DNA of 64,000 bases from a virus. The stretch covers positions 16,687-80,686 of IMG/VR virus record IMGVR_UViG_3300044630_001055, one strand, 5' to 3'. The position numbers were made by a program, and so were the translations under genes. The notes below the pieces were generated by a model. That model was not told the DNA's origin. It saw only the letters and a list, made by a program, of their open reading frames with translations, and ran no database searches. Shown piece after piece: positions 46,101-60,100 of this stretch (position 1 is its first letter; every line of letters starts with the position of its first letter).

Positions 46101-49100
46101 AAATACCGATGCAGTTACTACACCAACAACTTTAGTATCACCAACTAATTTTATTTCCGATGGGATATAGATGGCATCTACTACATTAATAGTACCAGCC
46201 ATTGCAACATTATTCTCATTATTGTAATAAAGAGTATCAGGTGCACTACTTGAAACTAAGAACGATATAGTTCCGTTATCTTCACCATTATTAGTTACCC
46301 AACTATCATATCCGTTTTGATTACCAATTGCACTAGCACTATTAATCCAAAATGAATATCCTACCGCATCTACGTTAAAAATATAAGAATTACCTCTTAC
46401 TAATGTTAAATTTACATTTGAACCACTAGCTGCTCCACTAAACCAATATGCAGAACTTCCATCGTTTACTACATCAAATGTATTTGGTAATTCATCCAAT
46501 GGAGTAGGTCTAGCCGATGATGAAACTACAAAACTACCACTAATGGTAGTAAATGTGTTTACAACCAATCCTTTATTTGGTGAAATCGATGCCGTAGCTG
46601 AACCACTTGTTATTTTATTAGAAATTAGTGCATCAATAGTTAAAGCAGAACGAGGAATATCTGATAATCCGGCCCCACTACCACTAAAAAATCCACTACC
46701 GCTTGGTATTGTTATCGAACCACTTACCGAAATACTACCACTAAAAATTGAACCACTTACTATTGAAGTTACTAATAAACCAGTATTGGGTGCTACTGAA
46801 GCAGTTACACTACCACTAGCAATACGGAATACTTCACTTGCTAATGCTGATTGAGGTATATCAAATAATCCTCTACCACTACCACTAAACATTGATGCGG
46901 AAACAGGAAATTCGAATGTTGAAAATGTATTAACTACAAATCCATCAACAGGTGAAATAGATGCAGTTGCCGTACCACTAAATATCTTTGTTGAATCAAT
47001 TGCTAAGTTGGCAAGAGTAATATTAGAAAGATATCTACCATCTCCAATAAAATATGAAGAACTAGGTACATATAAATTACCACTTACAATAGTATCCCCT
47101 ATAAATTTAATAGTAGGGTCAATTTGATATTTTTCTTTTATAATAATTGTACCTGCCATTGAACTATGGAATTGACAATTATAATATAAAATATTAGGAG
47201 AACCAGTTGGTGGTGTAAATGTTATTGTGGCATTTGAAGCTCCATTATTTACTACACCAATATCATATGTATCTAAAGTTCCAGTTGTTTTAGTGGTCTT
47301 TATCCAAAAAGGGTGACCTGTTGCTGCAATATTAAATGTATATGGTACATTTTGATATAAAACTAAAGTAGGATTTGAACCACTAGCCGCTCCACTAAAT
47401 ACATATTCTCCACTACCAGCATTTACCACATTAAATGTAGTATCTAATGAAGATGTTGATAATTCCCAACCAGATGATGATACTATTAAACTACCACTAA
47501 TTGTTGTAATTGCGTTTATACCAAATCCAGTCAATGGGTCAGCTGATGCAGTTACACTACCACTTGCTACTCTATATGCTTCGGTTGCTAATGCAGATTG
47601 TGGAATATCAAATAATCCTTTACCACTTCCACTAAAAATGGATGCAGATACAGTATTTGTAAAGAATGCAGGTACATTTACATTAAATCCTTCCGATGGT
47701 GAGATTGATGCCGTAGCACTTCCACTAAATATCTTTGTTGAATCAATTGCTAAGTTAGCAAGTGTTATGTTTGAAAGGAATCTACCATCTCCAATGAAAA
47801 ATGAACTACTATTAATAGTTACACTACCACTTACATCAACGCTTCCACTTATTTTAGTTCCGTTTTCAACCGATTCTACAACAAATCCTCTATCAGGTAT
47901 TGCGGATGCGGTTACTGAACCAGATGCTATTCTAAATACTTCTTGTGATAATGCCGATAATGGTAAATCAAATAAACCAGCACCACTACCAGTAAACATA
48001 GATGCCGATACCGTATATTCAAAATTAGCAGGTACATTTACTATAAATCCGTCAACAGGAGATATAGATGCGGTTGCTGAACCACTTGCTATTTTATTAA
48101 TTTCAAATGCTAAAGCTGATTGTGGTATTTCAAACAATCCTTTACCACTACCACTAAAGAATGAACCAGTTGTTATTTGAATACCACCACTTACAAATAA
48201 ACTTCCACTAAATGTTGAACCACTTACTACCGAAGTTACTACAAAACCAGTATTTGGTGCTACCGAAGCAGTTACCGAACCTGATTTAATTTCAGTTGAT
48301 ACTAAAGCATCTACCGATAATGCCGAACGAGGTATGTCTTTTAAACCAGCACCACTACCACTAAAGAATGAACCAGTTTCAACCTGTATATTACCACTAA
48401 CAATTAAACTTCCACTAAATGTACTACCACTTGCTACTGAAGTTACTACAAATCCTTTATTTGGACTAACGGAAGCAATCACACTACCACTTTCTATTAA
48501 AGTTGCGGTTAATGCCGGTATATTAAACAATTGAGAACCATCTCCAATAAAAAATGATGATGATACACTACCACTAACAACCACATTCCCAATAAATGTA
48601 GAACCACTTTCTAAAGATGTTACAACAAATCCACCATCAGGTGACACCGATGCTGTCACAGAACCAGATTTAATTTCAGTTGTTAGTAAAGCATCAAATG
48701 TTAATGCTGAACGAGGTATATCGGTTAAACCAGCACCACTACCACTAAAAAATCCACTACCGGTGGGTATTACTATATTTCCACTAACAATTAAGCTTCC
48801 GCTAAATGTAGAACCACTATCTATTGAAGTTACTAAAAATCCGGTATCAGGTGAAACCGAAGCAGTTACTGAACCTGATTTTATTTCGGTTGATATTAAT
48901 GCATCCTGTGTTAATGCTGAACGAGGTATATCAAACAATCTAGCTCCACTACCACTAAATGATGAACCAGAACTTAATTCAATTCCACCACTTACAAATA
49001 ATGAACCAGTAAATTGAGAACCACTTTCTAATGATTGAACCACAAATCCCGTATCAGGACTTACCGATGCAGTTACACTACCACTTGCAATTCTACTAGC

Positions 49101-50144
49101 ATCACCAGATAGATTTGAAATAGGAATATCAAATAATCCTCTACCACTACCACTAAACATTGATGCTGATACTGAATATTCAAAGAATGCGGGTACATTT
49201 ACCAACAATCCAGTACTATCTTGAATTGATGCAGTTGCCGAACCACTAGCAATTCTATTCGAAGTTAATGCATCCGGTGTTAAAGCAGAACGAGGTATGT
49301 CAAATAAACCAGCACCACTACCAGTAAACATTGATGCAGATACCGAATATTCAAAATTAGCAAATGTGTTTACTACCAAACCAGTATTTGGTGCAATTGA
49401 AGCAGTTGTAGAACCACTTGCTATTAAAGTTGCGGTTAATGCTGGTATATTTGTTAGTCCACTACCATCTCCAAAAAATGAACCACTAAATGAACCAGTA
49501 AATGAACCAGTTGCAATTACACTTCCTATAAATGAACCACTAAATGAACCAGTTGCACTATTTACCGTTAAAATATCTCTAATTCCAACCGAACCTGTTA
49601 GTTGTTGGTTATCAAACCCACTATCTCCAAATATGTTAGAACCTGATGAATAAATTATTGATGATGATATATACGTTACTATAAGAGATTCCGCATATAT
49701 TGATTTTGATACATATAAATTACCTTCAATTGATGTATTACCTTGAATTATTGCATTAGTATTTACAACTAATGAAGTACCATCAAATGATGCAGTTTGC
49801 GAACCACTTGCAATAAATGGTGCAACTACGGATGGTACGTTTACTAAACCACTACCATCTCCTACAAAATTTCCTAAAAATGAACCACTAAATGAACCAG
49901 AAAGGTCAGCAATACCTTTAAATGAAGATGTTATTTCATTTAATACAATTTTTTGTGCAAATCCTCTATTACCCTCACTATCCGTAATTAAAATAGCCGG
50001 ATTGGATTCTAAAGATGCCGAAAATGAAGGAACACCAAAGTTTGGTTCAACTTGGGATAAATCTACAAATTCGTATCTATCTGATGTTACATTTTTAGGT
50101 CCTTTTAATCGAACTCTACCACTTAATAGGTTGCTTATTGCCAT
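40176..50144 (-). CDS. giant tail fibre with long Gly-Thr-Ser array and cupredoxin-like domains
   Basis: 3322 residues. Residues ~1-1700 are tandem modules of about 60-70 residues, typified by [20 protein letters not shown], then [20 protein letters not shown] and [13 protein letters not shown]. Two cupredoxin-like domains are inserted at ~900-1005 and ~1220-1325. The first keeps GHPFW and [12 protein letters not shown] (Cys, His and Met ligand positions); the second does not. Residues ~2073-3126 are one ~1050-residue Gly-Thr-Ser array with [11 protein letters not shown]-type interruptions. The C-terminal ~200 end in a small strand-rich domain with no S74 chaperone. It is probably a tail fibre or other long virion appendage. 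Confidence 0.85.
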   Translation of the reverse strand: MAISNLLSGRVRLKGPKNVTSDRYEFVDLSQVEPNFGVPSFSASLESNPAILITDSEGNRGFAQKIVLNEITSSFKGIADLSGSFSGSFLGNFVGDGSGLVNVPSVVAPFIASGSQTASFDGTSLVVNTNAIIQGNTSIEGNLYVSKSIYAESLIVTYISSSIIYSSGSNIFGDSGFDNQQLTGSVGIRDILTVNSATGSFSGSFIGSVIATGSFTGSFSGSFFGDGSGLTNIPALTATLIASGSTTASIAPNTGLVVNTFANFEYSVSASMFTGSGAGLFDIPRSALTPDALTSNRIASGSATASIQDSTGLLVNVPAFFEYSVSASMFSGSGRGLFDIPISNLSGDASRIASGSVTASVSPDTGFVVQSLESGSQFTGSLFVSGGIELSSGSSFSGSGARLFDIPRSALTQDALISTEIKSGSVTASVSPDTGFLVTSIDSGSTFSGSLIVSGNIVIPTGSGFFSGSGAGLTDIPRSALTFDALLTTEIKSGSVTASVSPDGGFVVTSLESGSTFIGNVVVSGSVSSSFFIGDGSQLFNIPALTATLIESGSVIASVSPNKGFVVTSVASGSTFSGSLIVSGNIQVETGSFFSGSGAGLKDIPRSALSVDALVSTEIKSGSVTASVAPNTGFVVTSVVSGSTFSGSLFVSGGIQITTGSFFSGSGKGLFEIPQSALAFEINKIASGSATASISPVDGFIVNVPANFEYTVSASMFTGSGAGLFDLPLSALSQEVFRIASGSVTASAIPDRGFVVESVENGTKISGSVDVSGSVTINSSSFFIGDGRFLSNITLANLAIDSTKIFSGSATASISPSEGFNVNVPAFFTNTVSASIFSGSGKGLFDIPQSALATEAYRVASGSVTASADPLTGFGINAITTISGSLIVSSSGWELSTSSLDTTFNVVNAGSGEYVFSGAASGSNPTLVLYQNVPYTFNIAATGHPFWIKTTKTTGTLDTYDIGVVNNGASNATITFTPPTGSPNILYYNCQFHSSMAGTIIIKEKYQIDPTIKFIGDTIVSGNLYVPSSSYFIGDGRYLSNITLANLAIDSTKIFSGTATASISPVDGFVVNTFSTFEFPVSASMFSGSGRGLFDIPQSALASEVFRIASGSVTASVAPNTGLLVTSIVSGSIFSGSISVSGSITIPSGSGFFSGSGAGLSDIPRSALTIDALISNKITSGSATASISPNKGLVVNTFTTISGSFVVSSSARPTPLDELPNTFDVVNDGSSAYWFSGAASGSNVNLTLVRGNSYIFNVDAVGYSFWINSASAIGNQNGYDSWVTNNGEDNGTISFLVSSSAPDTLYYNNENNVAMAGTINVVDAIYIPSEIKLVGDTKVVGVVTASVFSGSGAGLFDIPRSALTPDALVATLIASGSVTASVDPAYGFKVISNDYSGSEVSGYGIILSGSTVVSGSVAAFTFIGDGSQLQNVVAAASPRIQSGSVTASVSPNTGFLVTSVASGSTFSGSVVVSGSVRATTYFGDGSQLTGVIAEISGDAPRIASGSATASISPNNGLISNVPLTIQRNANFSSSLVVSGSTLLSGSISASFYRGDGGGLFNIPAEALTNLELDRLVSGSALAILDPQKLNVNVTVTASFFAGDGGGLFNIPAESLQDLQLDRIQSGSVEAVISPNRGLEINTDTSIESGSLHVTGSIIVQSGSIIVQSGSRFVGDGSGLNNINIANLSFETFIMKSGSFTASISPDNGFVVNTSASIYGRTYSDFITTPELTASFAYSPFFSGSFNGTYTFNGAGIEASAEYNTLRYDENRGYYIPQPETSLTETVPFSNASSVTIVHNLDIRYPMVQVYGTGSQDEMILPASILAIDNNTVQVTFSGLTSGHIVIGSGGSLINGTIQADRVIGTVLSSSHAVNANFATIAGSVIGLNTASLEALISASVNAGEFVLNSQTASMTVLSASFARTASYALFAQNASNVDTANFVQNAQTASMLVGTASLAVSASYALTASHVLGGVLSAEGFITNAQTASMTVFSSSFASIAQFALNAQSIDTSSFLLNSGNQRFSGSLVITGSLDITGSVYIQQFYTSSASQLVVTWDPTTKKLETRDVQQAAGTSGTSGTSGTSGTNGTDGTSGTSGTSGTSGTSGTSGIDGTSGTSGTSGTSGTSGSSGSSGSSGSSGSSGTSGTSGTSGTSGSSGTTGSDGTSGTSGSSGTTGSDGTSGTSGTSGTSGTSGSGGTSGTSGTAGTSGTSGTSGTSGTSATSGTSGSSGTRGTSGTSGTSGTNGTAGTAGSGGTSGSSGTSGTSGVNGLNGTSGTSGTSGSSGTSGTSGAKGSDGIDGSAGSGGTSGTSGTSGSDGADGSDGTSGTSGTSGTSGSGGLSGTSGTSGTSGTNGTSGTSGTSGTSGISGTSGTSGTSGTSGLNGTSGTSGTSGTSGTSGTSGTSGTSGTSGTSGTSGTDGTSGTSGSSGTTGSDGTSGTSGTSGTSGTSGTSGTDGTSGTSGSSGTTGSDGTSGTSGTSGTDGTSGTSGTDGTSGSSGTSGVGTDGTSGTSGTSGTSGTDGTSGTSGTDGTSGTSGSSGTSGTSGTSGIDGTSGTSGTDGTSGTSGTDGTSGTSGTSGTSGTSGTSGSDGTSGTSGTNGTSGSDGTSGTSGSSGTSAEGSSGTSGTSGTSGSDGSSGTSGTSGTDGTSGTSGTSGTSGISGTSGTSGIDGTSGTSGTDGTSGTSGTSGLDGTLFGSSGTSGTSGTSGTSGTSGTSGTSGTSGESGTSGTSGTDGTSGTDGTSGTSGTDGTSGTSGTSGTSGLDGTLFGSSGTSGTSGESGTNGISGTDGTSGTSGTSGTSGLDGTFFGSSGTSGESGTSGSSGVSGTDGISGTSGTSGLNGTFFGSSGTSGESGSSGTSGESGSSGTSGESGTSGTSGVDGTFFGSSGTSGTSGSSGVGTDGTSGTSGTSGTSGQDGTFFGTNGTSGTSGTSGLDATNGTSGTSGTSGTSGQDGTFFGTSGTSGTSGTSGIDATDGTSGTSGTSGTSGLDGTYFGSSGTSGTSGTSGTSGTDGTSGTSGTSGTSGLDGTFFGSSGTSGTSGTSGTSGSTGTDGTSGTSGTSGLDGTLFGSSGTSGTSGTSGTSGEGTNGTSGTSGSSGLDGTNFGSSGTSGTSGTSGAGTSGSSGLSGFLALTGTTDNGVITLDGTAPNGRVESNLTFDGSTLTVTGTIQATGPVSASAFNIYTGGTPNLTSPTSLNIIATNGVNLSTSLSTTGFTTSTTFRETFSDLGSGSGASIDLSTANNFKRTFTGNGSISFSNAPAGKAFGFTLLAVNAGAHSLAWSGVNWVGGTPPILTSSGEDILVFYTFDGGSSYYGFVTGLNMN
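40765..43925 (-). repeat. ~1050-residue Gly-Thr-Ser array of the 3322-residue fibre
   Basis: Nine-base periodic DNA encoding GTSG units. It is broken at intervals by [11 protein letters not shown] / [11 protein letters not shown]-type segments in its C-terminal half. The same DNA read on the plus strand gives a long Pro-Val-Pro frame that is an artefact. Confidence 0.9.
46170..46480 (-). other. degenerate cupredoxin-like domain in the 3322-residue fibre
   Basis: It has [22 protein letters not shown] and later [12 protein letters not shown]. The fold pattern matches the neighbouring intact copy, but His, Cys and His ligand positions read Tyr, Asn and Asn; only Met remains. Confidence 0.55.
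47130..47440 (-). other. cupredoxin-like domain with full ligand set in the 3322-residue fibre
   Basis: [22 protein letters not shown] is followed ~50 residues later by [12 protein letters not shown]. His, then Cys-x2-His-x2-Met, is the ligand order of a type-1 copper site. Copper binding is inferred. Confidence 0.55.
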
Positions 50145-50163
50145 TAGTACTTTCTAGCTTTGA

Positions 50164-50189
50164 TATAAATATTCAATTACATATAAATA
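50164..50189 (-). promoter_or_regulatory. double TATTTATA phage motif upstream of the 3322-residue fibre
   Basis: Two copies on the coding strand, at 50182-50189 (TTATATTTATATGTAATT) and 50164-50171 (GAATATTTATATC), 38 and 20 bases before the ATG. This is the only start with two full copies. Confidence 0.5.
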
Positions 50190-50208
50190 TAATTGAAAAA
50201 TATAATCG

Positions 50209-51081
50209 TTATTCGTTTGCACTCTCTAATAAAGAAAGAATTACACTTAATTGAGTTGAGCCAGAAACTATAAAACCATATGTTTCTTCCAATACCAACT
50301 TACCAGAAACTACCGGTGATAGTGAATCAGCAGGAGGTATTAAAACATTAGTAACTAATTGTATTGGGGGTTGTGCAACTAATGTAGGATTTTCAATTGT
50401 ATTTATAACAACATCGGTAAACCTTTCTAATAAATAAGATGAACCACTAAGTTCTAAATCAGTTGGTGTAATTGATGTGTTAAACGATTGAGTAACTGTA
50501 TTTTGATATATTGTATCAACTAATGTTGAACCAGTTATTGATTGATTTTTAATAACTTGTTGAGCCAATATATTTGCATATTCTATTGTAAGTAAAGATG
50601 CGCTATATTCGGTAGAATCAATTACACTAACACCATTTTTTGTAAAGAATGATTTTGCGTATTTATCTGTTCTAATTGTTGTATTATTTTTTATATCATA
50701 TGCAAATGCATCAACTTGGTCCAAAGCATATCCTTCAAATAAAGATGATACAAATGTAAATGGAGTTTCGGATAAACCATTTTGATTTTGAATATATGCA
50801 GCTGTTTCTTTTCTTATAAATTGTCTGTTAAGTGTTAATAAAGCAGATGCTGATACATAACTTCCAGTTGCTTCAATTCCAGCAAAATTTGGTGCAGGTA
50901 ATTCTTTATTTGATGTTACAAAAATAGTTACAGGTTGATTTGAAACACTATTGTTTGTAATTTGACAAGATAGTACAATTGATGAAACTCCAGCGGGAGT
51001 TGCATATATTTCATCTTGCTCACCAGTCAGAGTTGCTACTACGGACTGGAATCTATTTAAGGGTACAAAAACTTCTGCCAT
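50209..51081 (-). CDS. virion structural protein of unknown role
   Basis: 290 residues. The N-terminal ~110 residues form a beta domain: VVATLTGEQDEIYATPAGVSS, then IVLSCQITNNSVSNQPVTIFVTSN, later SALLTLNRQFI. This resembles small virion proteins that decorate capsid or attach fibres. The C-terminal half alternates helix and strand (LLTIEYANILAQQVIKNQSITG; GKLVLEETYGFIVSGS). It lies between two giant fibre genes, so a connector or base component of a fibre is plausible. No catalytic motif is seen. Confidence 0.6.
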   Translation of the reverse strand: MAEVFVPLNRFQSVVATLTGEQDEIYATPAGVSSIVLSCQITNNSVSNQPVTIFVTSNKELPAPNFAGIEATGSYVSASALLTLNRQFIRKETAAYIQNQNGLSETPFTFVSSLFEGYALDQVDAFAYDIKNNTTIRTDKYAKSFFTKNGVSVIDSTEYSASLLTIEYANILAQQVIKNQSITGSTLVDTIYQNTVTQSFNTSITPTDLELSGSSYLLERFTDVVINTIENPTLVAQPPIQLVTNVLIPPADSLSPVVSGKLVLEETYGFIVSGSTQLSVILSLLESANE

Positions 51082-51106
51082 TTCTTTTTATTTTTATTTC
51101 TTTTTT

Positions 51107-54100
51107 TTAAATTTGTAGTGCCAATGAGAACGGAGTTACTAATGAGAACAATGATTTACTAAATGTTCTACCAACCAAAGTTCCAGTAGCTTGATTGATA
51201 CTTAAACCAGTACCAATTCTAAAGTCACCATCCTGATTTCCAGAGGTAAAGAATATTCTACCACCACCTAATTCAGTAATTTCAAATATTGGATTTGGAA
51301 CACCACTACCACCCTGATTTGGGGGAAGTGCTTTAAATGTAACACCACTACCATTGTAAGAGTAGTCAATACCAGTTGCCACAATTAGTGAACCAAATGA
51401 TTCCAAAGGTGCACCTGCTGCTATAAACTCTGCTCTAGTTCTTAAATATCTATTTGTTTCCAAAGTTTCCAATAATTGGTCTCTAGTCACAGCTATTGCA
51501 CTTCCATATTGACCATCATAGTATGATGATGCTGCTCTGATTCCTCTTTCGTTTCCACCATATAATAAATCAGTTACAGCCGCATCTACAATAAATCCAG
51601 TATCACGCGAACAACTTGCCTCATTATATACTAAATATGGAAAAGCTCCATTTGTGTATCCAATTGCTCTTTGTTTTAATTCTTCTTTACCACCTTTTAA
51701 TCTTTCAGCTGCTTGTCTTCTTAATGTAGTTGGTGCTAAGTAAGTTAATAGCGTATTTGCTACTATTTTTTCAGAAAGTCCTCTTGCGAAGTTTATACCA
51801 TCTACCGTTTGTTTTTTCTGTCCGTTATTATCACCATAACTTTCCAAAATTGCTACTGATGGGAATTTATAGTAGTAAGAACCTGCCTCAATACTTCTTT
51901 CATTACCACCATAAACTAAATCCGTTCTAATTGCATCTATAATAAATCCTAAATCTCTAGAACAACTCACTTCATTGTATTTTAAACCACTCCAAGATGC
52001 AGATAAGAACGTTATAGTTTCTTTTTGTATTAATTGTTTGTTATCTGTCAATAATTTTGCGGTTGTCAATAATGATGCCGATGGTACTAAATATGTTGGG
52101 TTAGTTATTACCTTTTTAGATACCCTTCCGGCATATCTGATACCAGTAAGTGTTGGGTCTGATTGATTTTGTGTAGATGGAACTCCCTTATTAGTTGCAT
52201 TCGATGGATATAAGTAATAATACTGCCCAGCTATCACACTTCTTTCAGTTCCACCATATAATACATCCGTTGCTGCCGCATCTATTAAGTATCCAACATC
52301 TCTTTTACAAGTTGCTTCGTTATAATATACACTACTCCAAGAAGAAGATACATATGCGATAGTTTCTTCTGCTATAAATGCTTTATTCTTTCTTAATAAA
52401 TCAAATGATGCAGATGCCTCTAATGAAGCTGTTACAAATGTAGTACCACTTACAATTTTTTGTGCTATTCTACTTGCGTAATTTATACCATCAATTGTTT
52501 GTCCTAATTGTCCTACACCATCACCATCTCCCAATAAGATTGCTTTTGATGGATATTTGTAATAGAAATCACCAGCTACTACACTTCTTTCGTTTCCTCC
52601 GTATAATAAATCAGTAGTTGCTGCATCTAATATGTATCCTAAATCTCTAGCACATTTTATCTTATCATATTCAAAATTACTCCAACTTGCAGTTAAGTAA
52701 GCCATACTTTCACTTACAATAAATGTTCTATTGTTTCTTAATAATGCTACGGATGATGAAACAACCAATGAAGCAGTATTGAATGAAAGATTTTGAACTA
52801 ATTTAGTTGCTAAACCTTTTGCGTAATCAATTGCGGTTACAGTTGGGTCTAATTGAGAACCAGTTACTTTTGATGGAGCCTCCCAATATGCAATTCCAGC
52901 TAAAGAACTACTATGATTTCCACCATAAAGAATATCACCAGCTACTGCCTCAACAATATATCTAATATCTCTAGAACAAGTTGTTGAATTGTACTCAAAT
53001 CCACTCCAAGAAGATGATAAGAATGATATACTCTCACTTTGGATAAATCCTATGTTTTGAGTTAATAAATCGTATGCAGCAATCTTTGATAAATCGTTTG
53101 ATGGAGTTAAACCAGTAGATTGAGATACAGGTGTAGGTATCAACCAATTGTTTATAGAAGCAGATACTAATCTAGCTGCGTATTTGATTCCATCTATTGT
53201 TTCAGTTAATTGAGTATCAGTAGCCTCCGATGGATATAAGTAATAGAACTCACCAGCTTTAGAACTTCTCTCATTTCCACCATATAATAAATCAGTTGAA
53301 ACTGCATCTAAGATATATCCAACATCTCTCTTACAAGTTTCTTCATTGTAATAGAAATCAGGGTATTTAGCGTTTATATATGCAACACTTTCACTTTGGA
53401 TAAACTTCTTATTACTTCTGATTGAATCATATGCAATTGATGAAGTTACATAGAATTGTGCATTCTTAATTACATTCAATGCCAATCCTTTTGCATATCT
53501 AACACCAGTTAAAGTTGGTTCTAATTGAGAATCGGTAGCTTGAGATGGGAAATCATAATAATATTTTCCAGCTATAATACTTCTTTCATTTCCACCATAT
53601 AATAAATCAGTTCTTACCGCATCTACTATGTATCCAATATCTCTAGCACACTTAATTTCATCATATCCAAACTCACTCCAAGAAGAACTTACATAAGCTA
53701 TACTTTCACTTTGAATAAATCCTTTATTTTTAGTTAGTGCTACATAAGATGCCGAAATAGTTGCTGATGCTGATATGTGAGTTAATACAATATTTTGTAC
53801 AACCTTCTCAGCCACACCACTTGCGTATTTGATTGCGGTAATTGTTTGGTCTAATTGTGAACCGGTAGCCTGTGATGGGAAATCAAAATAGAACTTACCA
53901 TTAAACAACGATGCCGAATTACCACCATATAAAAGGTCAAATGCAGAACCACTAAGGATTCCTGTCAAATCTCTCTCACACTTACTTTGAGTATATGCAA
54001 ATCCACTCCAAGATGAACTCATATAAGCAATAGTTTCATCAACTATGAATTTAGAGTTACTTACTAATAGATTATATGCCGAATTTATTTTTGTATTTGT

Positions 54101-57100
54101 ATTTGCTATTGGGAATGTTGATGGTCTAAATCCAATTGAGCTTGTACCATTGTTCAATAACACATCAATTACTAAAGATAAGGATGCTGATATTAATTTA
54201 CCTTGCAATCTTGCTCCACCACTTCCACTTATAATTTGTGGTGTGTTGGTTATCTTAATACTTGCCGATGTATTTGATACAATTGTTGGAAGTAACGATG
54301 TTCCATTTTCTACAATATCCAAAACAATTCCAAAACCAGATGATACTTTATTTATTTCAAATTGCCCAGCAGTTTGTGTATTTGCAGTTGGTAGTAATCC
54401 CGTCTTTGTAATTGAACCACTGGCATTTGTTACCAATGTAGGAATTGAACCAGTACCATTTGCAATTATATTAACTACAGTTCCAAATGAAGAACTTACA
54501 ACATTTGTTTCGGTTGGATATGTTCCAATTCCAATTATTTGAGAATCTGAACTAATATTCCATAAGTTTGGATTATTTAGATTAAATCCATATAACGATG
54601 GAAAATTAGAAACTAATGAATCAGGTAAAGATGATGAACCATTCTCAATAATATCAGTAATCAAATTAAATGAAGCAGTAATTAAACCAATTTCACTACC
54701 ACTAGCTGAATTAGATGCTGTGATTGGAAAAATGTTATTTACTTTTATTCTACTTTCAACATTTGATACAATTGATGGTTTTACTTCAACACCACCCTCA
54801 ATAATTTTAGTTACAATACTAAATGATGAAGAAACATTTGTTACTTCAGTAGAACTTCCACTATTGGCAGATGTTAATTGAATTACATCAGATACTTTTA
54901 TGTTACCATCCGTATTTTTACCAAAATTAATTGTATCTAATGTAATATTTGATACTAATTTGTTCACTAAACTATTTGCATAATCTATTGAATCTATTGT
55001 TTGTCCTTTTTGCTCTACCGAAGTTGCTTTTGATGGGAATTTGTAATAATATACACCAGATTCCACACTACGTTCGTTTCCACCATAAACAATATCAGTT
55101 GCTACACTATCTACAATAAATCCAACATCTCTACTACAAGAAGCTTGGTTATATACCAAATTAGGATAAAATGCGTTAGTGTATTGAATAGTTTCTGTTT
55201 GGATAAACTCTCTATTTGCTTGTACTAAATTTCTTACATTTAATTTTTCGTTTGAAGCAGTTACAAATGTATTACCTAATACAATTTTTTGAGCCAAACC
55301 ACTACCATACTTAATACCAGTAATTGTTGGGTCTAATTGATTTGTTACAGAAGGAACACCACCAACAGTTGCTGCCGATGGATATAAGTAATAGAATCTA
55401 CCGGCAGTTATTGTTCTTTCGTTACCACCATATACCAAATCGGTTCTTACTGCATCAATAATATATTTTACATCTCTCTTACATTTAATCTCATCATATT
55501 GAACACCTCTCCAAGAAGAACTTACATAAGCAACCACTTCTTCAGAAATTAAATTTTTATTTAACGATAATAAATTACTAGCATTTGTTTTGTTTTGTGA
55601 AGCAGTTACAAAAGTAGTACCAACAACAACTTTTTGTGTTATTCTACTTGCGTAATCGATACCATCAATTGTTTGTATTAATTGAGAACCAGTTGCTTGG
55701 GATGGGTATAAATAATAAAATGCACCAGCCGTTACACTTCTCTCATTTCCACCATATACTAAATCCGTTCTTACTGCATCAATTACGTGTCCAATATCTC
55801 TCTTACACTTAACATCATTATAATCAAAATTACCCCACGAAGATGATAAGTAAGCAATAGTTTCACTTTGAATAAATTCTCTATTGTTTTTTAATTGTAA
55901 TGATGCATTTTGTACTTCGGTATTTGCAAAAGAATAAACTATATTTTGTAAAGTTTTTTGTGCTAATTTACTAGCATACTTTATACCATCTACAGTTTGA
56001 TTTAATTGAGAACCAGTTGCTGCTGATGGATATTCTAAATAGTATTTTCCATTTACTAATGATGCTGAATATGAATTATATAATAAATCTTCCGCTGCTC
56101 CATTTACAATTAAACCAATATCTCTACTACAACTTACATCATTAAATACAAACCCATTCCAAGAAGAAGATAGATAAGCAATAGTTTCTGCCTGAATAAA
56201 TGGAATGTTTTGTTTTAATAAATTATATGCATAATATACAACTATATTATTAGATGCGGATACATATGATGATGTTGGTAATAATAATGATGATGTTACT
56301 CCACTATTTCCACTTAAAATATCAACTACCAATGATATTGATGCTGATATTAAAGTTGCTTCAGCAGATGTACCACTAAATGATGATGAAATGTATTGTG
56401 GTGTATTCGTTACTTTAATACTTTGTGATGTATTTAGGGTAATTGTAGGAACTACACCTAACCCATTTTTAATAATATTTTTAATTGTTTCAACCGATGA
56501 ACTAATTGCAGTTGCTTGTGTTTGAGTTGCATTACTACCAGTCCATTGAGTTACATTTGTAACTTTAATACTTTGTGATGTATTTGATTGAAATGTAGGT
56601 ATTGAACCTGTTCCATTTTGTACAATGTTTATAATTGTACCAATAGAAGAACTAATTAAATTAGCTTCTGCTTGAGTTGCGGATGAGGCGGTTGTTAAAG
56701 TTAAACCACTTACAATAATCAAATCAGATTGAGATGAAGTTATAGCAGGTGATGTTGAACTTCCACTTTGAATAATTGAAGTAATTATATCAAATTTAGT
56801 ATTAATTGAAGATGTTAAATTAGCAGAAGATGTTGTTGATGTTATTTGAACACCATTTGTAATATTTAATGGATTTGTATTACTCCAATTTTGTCCATTA
56901 TTTTGTGCTAAAATTGAAGGTATTACCGAAATACCTCTTTTTACAATTGATTCTATTATAGTAAACGAACTACTAACATAATTTTGTTGAGTCACACTTC
57001 CACTAAAAGATGATGTTTGATTTGTTAAAGATGATAATCTAAAATTCTTCTCATCATTAAAAACAATACGTGGGGTATCTAATATTTGATTTTGAACAAT

Positions 57101-60100
57101 AGTATCTCCAATAATTTTTGCATATCTAATACCAGCAATAGTTGATGTTCTTTGAGTTGTAGTTGCTAAAGATGGATAATCGTAATAATATCTACCAGCA
57201 GTTACACCTCTTTCAATTCCACCATATAATAAATCGGTTGCTATATTATCAACAATATACCCAACATCTCTTTTACAAGTTGCTTGATTATATTTTAAGT
57301 TTGGAAATGAAACATTAATAAATTGAATTGTTTCGTTTTGAATTAATTCTTTATTGTTTATTAAATTGTTGTATGCAGATAATGTTGTTGCATCGGGAGC
57401 TGTAAATGGTTTTTGTTTTAATAAATTATTAATCAATCCACCAGCATATCTAATACCATCCGCAGTTTGTCCTAATTGTCCAACACCATCACCATCACCT
57501 CGTACGATTGCCAATGATGGAAATTGATAATAGTACTCACCAGCAATTATACTTCTTTCATTTCCACCATATTTTGCATCAGTTGCTACTGCATCTAAAA
57601 TGTACCCAACATCACGTCTACATTTTTCCTCATTATAATAAAAATTAGACCAAGATGATGATAAATAAGTTATTACTTCATTTTGTACAAATGTTTTGTT
57701 ATCTCTAATAGTATCCCAAACATCATCTGCTTCCGTTGATGGTTCTGTATAAACTTTACCTCTAATTAAATTTAGTGACACTCCGGCTGCATGTTTCATA
57801 GCAGTTAATGTTGGTCCTAATTGTGTAGTTATTGCTTCGGATGGAAATTGATAATAAAATAAACCATTTCTAATACTTTCTTCGTTACCTCCAAAAAGTA
57901 GGTCTTTTGCTACACCATCTACAATATATCCAACATCTCTTTTACAGGTTTCTTCCAAATATGAAAACCCACTCCAAGACGATGATACGAATTGTATTAC
58001 CTCATCTTTGATAAATTCTTTGTTATTTACTAATATTTCATATGCTGTTACAACATCAATGTTTGTTTTAGCTATTGAACTACTTTGTATTGTAGCTGGA
58101 TATGTTAATGTATTCTTAATTAAGTCAAATGGTGTTGTGGATGAATTTATTATATCAATCGTACCCCCCATTGAACTTCTATTCTGCGATACATAATATA
58201 ATCTATTTGGTGCGTTATAAGGTACTGTAAATGTTATTGTACCTCTACTATCACCATTATTTACCATACCAATATTATAATCATATTTTTCAGTAATACC
58301 TTCTAATTGTTCTGTTCTAATCCAAAAAGGATATTCAATTCCACCAAAATCTTCTATCGCATCTACGTTAAATTTGTAGGTTTCTCCTCTAAATAAAGTT
58401 AATGTAGGATTATTGCCAATTCCTTCAAAATTAAATGAAGAACTATTATTATTTGTTATTACAAAAGATTTTTGGTGATTAGCCGGTATTGGTAAAATAT
58501 TACTACCAGTACCATTTGCTAAAATATTATAAACAATGCTAAAACTTGCACTTACGGAATTTATTGTTGCTAAAGATGATGTTACACCAAGCATGGTTTG
58601 GTCGGTAGTTCCCCCCTTTATACTACCACTTGCATTTGCTACATAAGTTGGTTTAACAGAAACACCCTTTGTAATAATATTAAGTACTGTACCAAATGAT
58701 GAACTTACACTTGACGTAAGTGGAGATTCATTTGCTATTGGTTGAATCGTATCGTTACCAATTTTTCTACTAGCACTAGTGTTAGATTTAAAGTTAAATG
58801 AACCAGTACCATTTGCTAATATACTTAACAAAGCTGCATATGATGCACTTGTAGTATTTAAATCATGTTGAGTAGCTGATATTGATGATGTTATTTGTTG
58901 TGCTCCTAAAATATTATATGGAGAATCAAATCCATATCCTTTTATAGAACTTTTTGCTAATAAAGTTGGGAAATTAGATACACCTTTATCAACAATTTCA
59001 CTTATTAATTTATAATCCGAAGATATTTCATCTGCGGCAGCAGTTGATAATGTTGTTGTTGCCGGTACTCTACTTTGTGTGTATAATACAGGTGAAGTTA
59101 AACGAATACCCTCATCAGTATTTAATTTTGTTATGGTTGGTAATCCGTTTTCCAATCCTTTGTTAAGAACATCAACAACACAACTCCAAGTTCCTCTTAC
59201 ACTATCTCTAGCTGCAATGTTACCACCACTGCCAGAAATAAAACGAGAACCAGATGCATACATACCATACAAACCAAATGAAATATTTGAGTTGTTTAGT
59301 GTAGCATGTCCACCATTGTTTACTCTAATAGAATAGTATGAAAAGTTATTAAAGAAAGATACCAACTGAATAAAACCTCTACCATTAACCAAACACCCAA
59401 CTCCGTTTGGAGAAATTTGAGTGTAGGCATCTAATACCATTGAAGCCAATGGTGAATCTGGGTCTACCACATCACCATTAACATAAAGACCACCACCACC
59501 CGGTGGAATATCCTCATAGAGTTCCGTAAATGAGTTCTCCTGATTCGAAATCTGCGAGCAGTTCTGAATGTATGGGGAAGTTGTTATGAACGCTCCTGGT
59601 TGAAATGCCACAGCAAATCCTCTTTCAGGATTTATTTGGTCTGGGAATAATCTCAAACCACCCATAGTTACCTCTGCAATATAACATCCAGAGTTTACAT
59701 GAAATAGGTCTTCTGTTGGACTTTTAGCGTTAATTTTAGTAATACGCAAACCAGCACCCCAAATACTTGTGTTTTTTGGAAGTATTACAGGATTATCTTC
59801 CAAATATGTTCCTGCTTGTACTTTAATTACATATCCATTAAATACAGAACCAGTATCAAAACCATATCTACCATCATAACCAGGTGTTGCTAATGATGCT
59901 GCTTTTTTAATTGTACGAAGTGGGTATTGAATACTTCTACCATCATTTGAATCATCTCCATCGGTTGAAGATACATAAAGTGTAGGTAAATTTGCACCAA
60001 AATCTCTAGAACGAATCCCATCGTACAATATAGTATCTTCTGCTAATAATGCGTTAGATGCAGTTGCAGATAATAACGTTAAGTTAGCAAGATTTAATTC

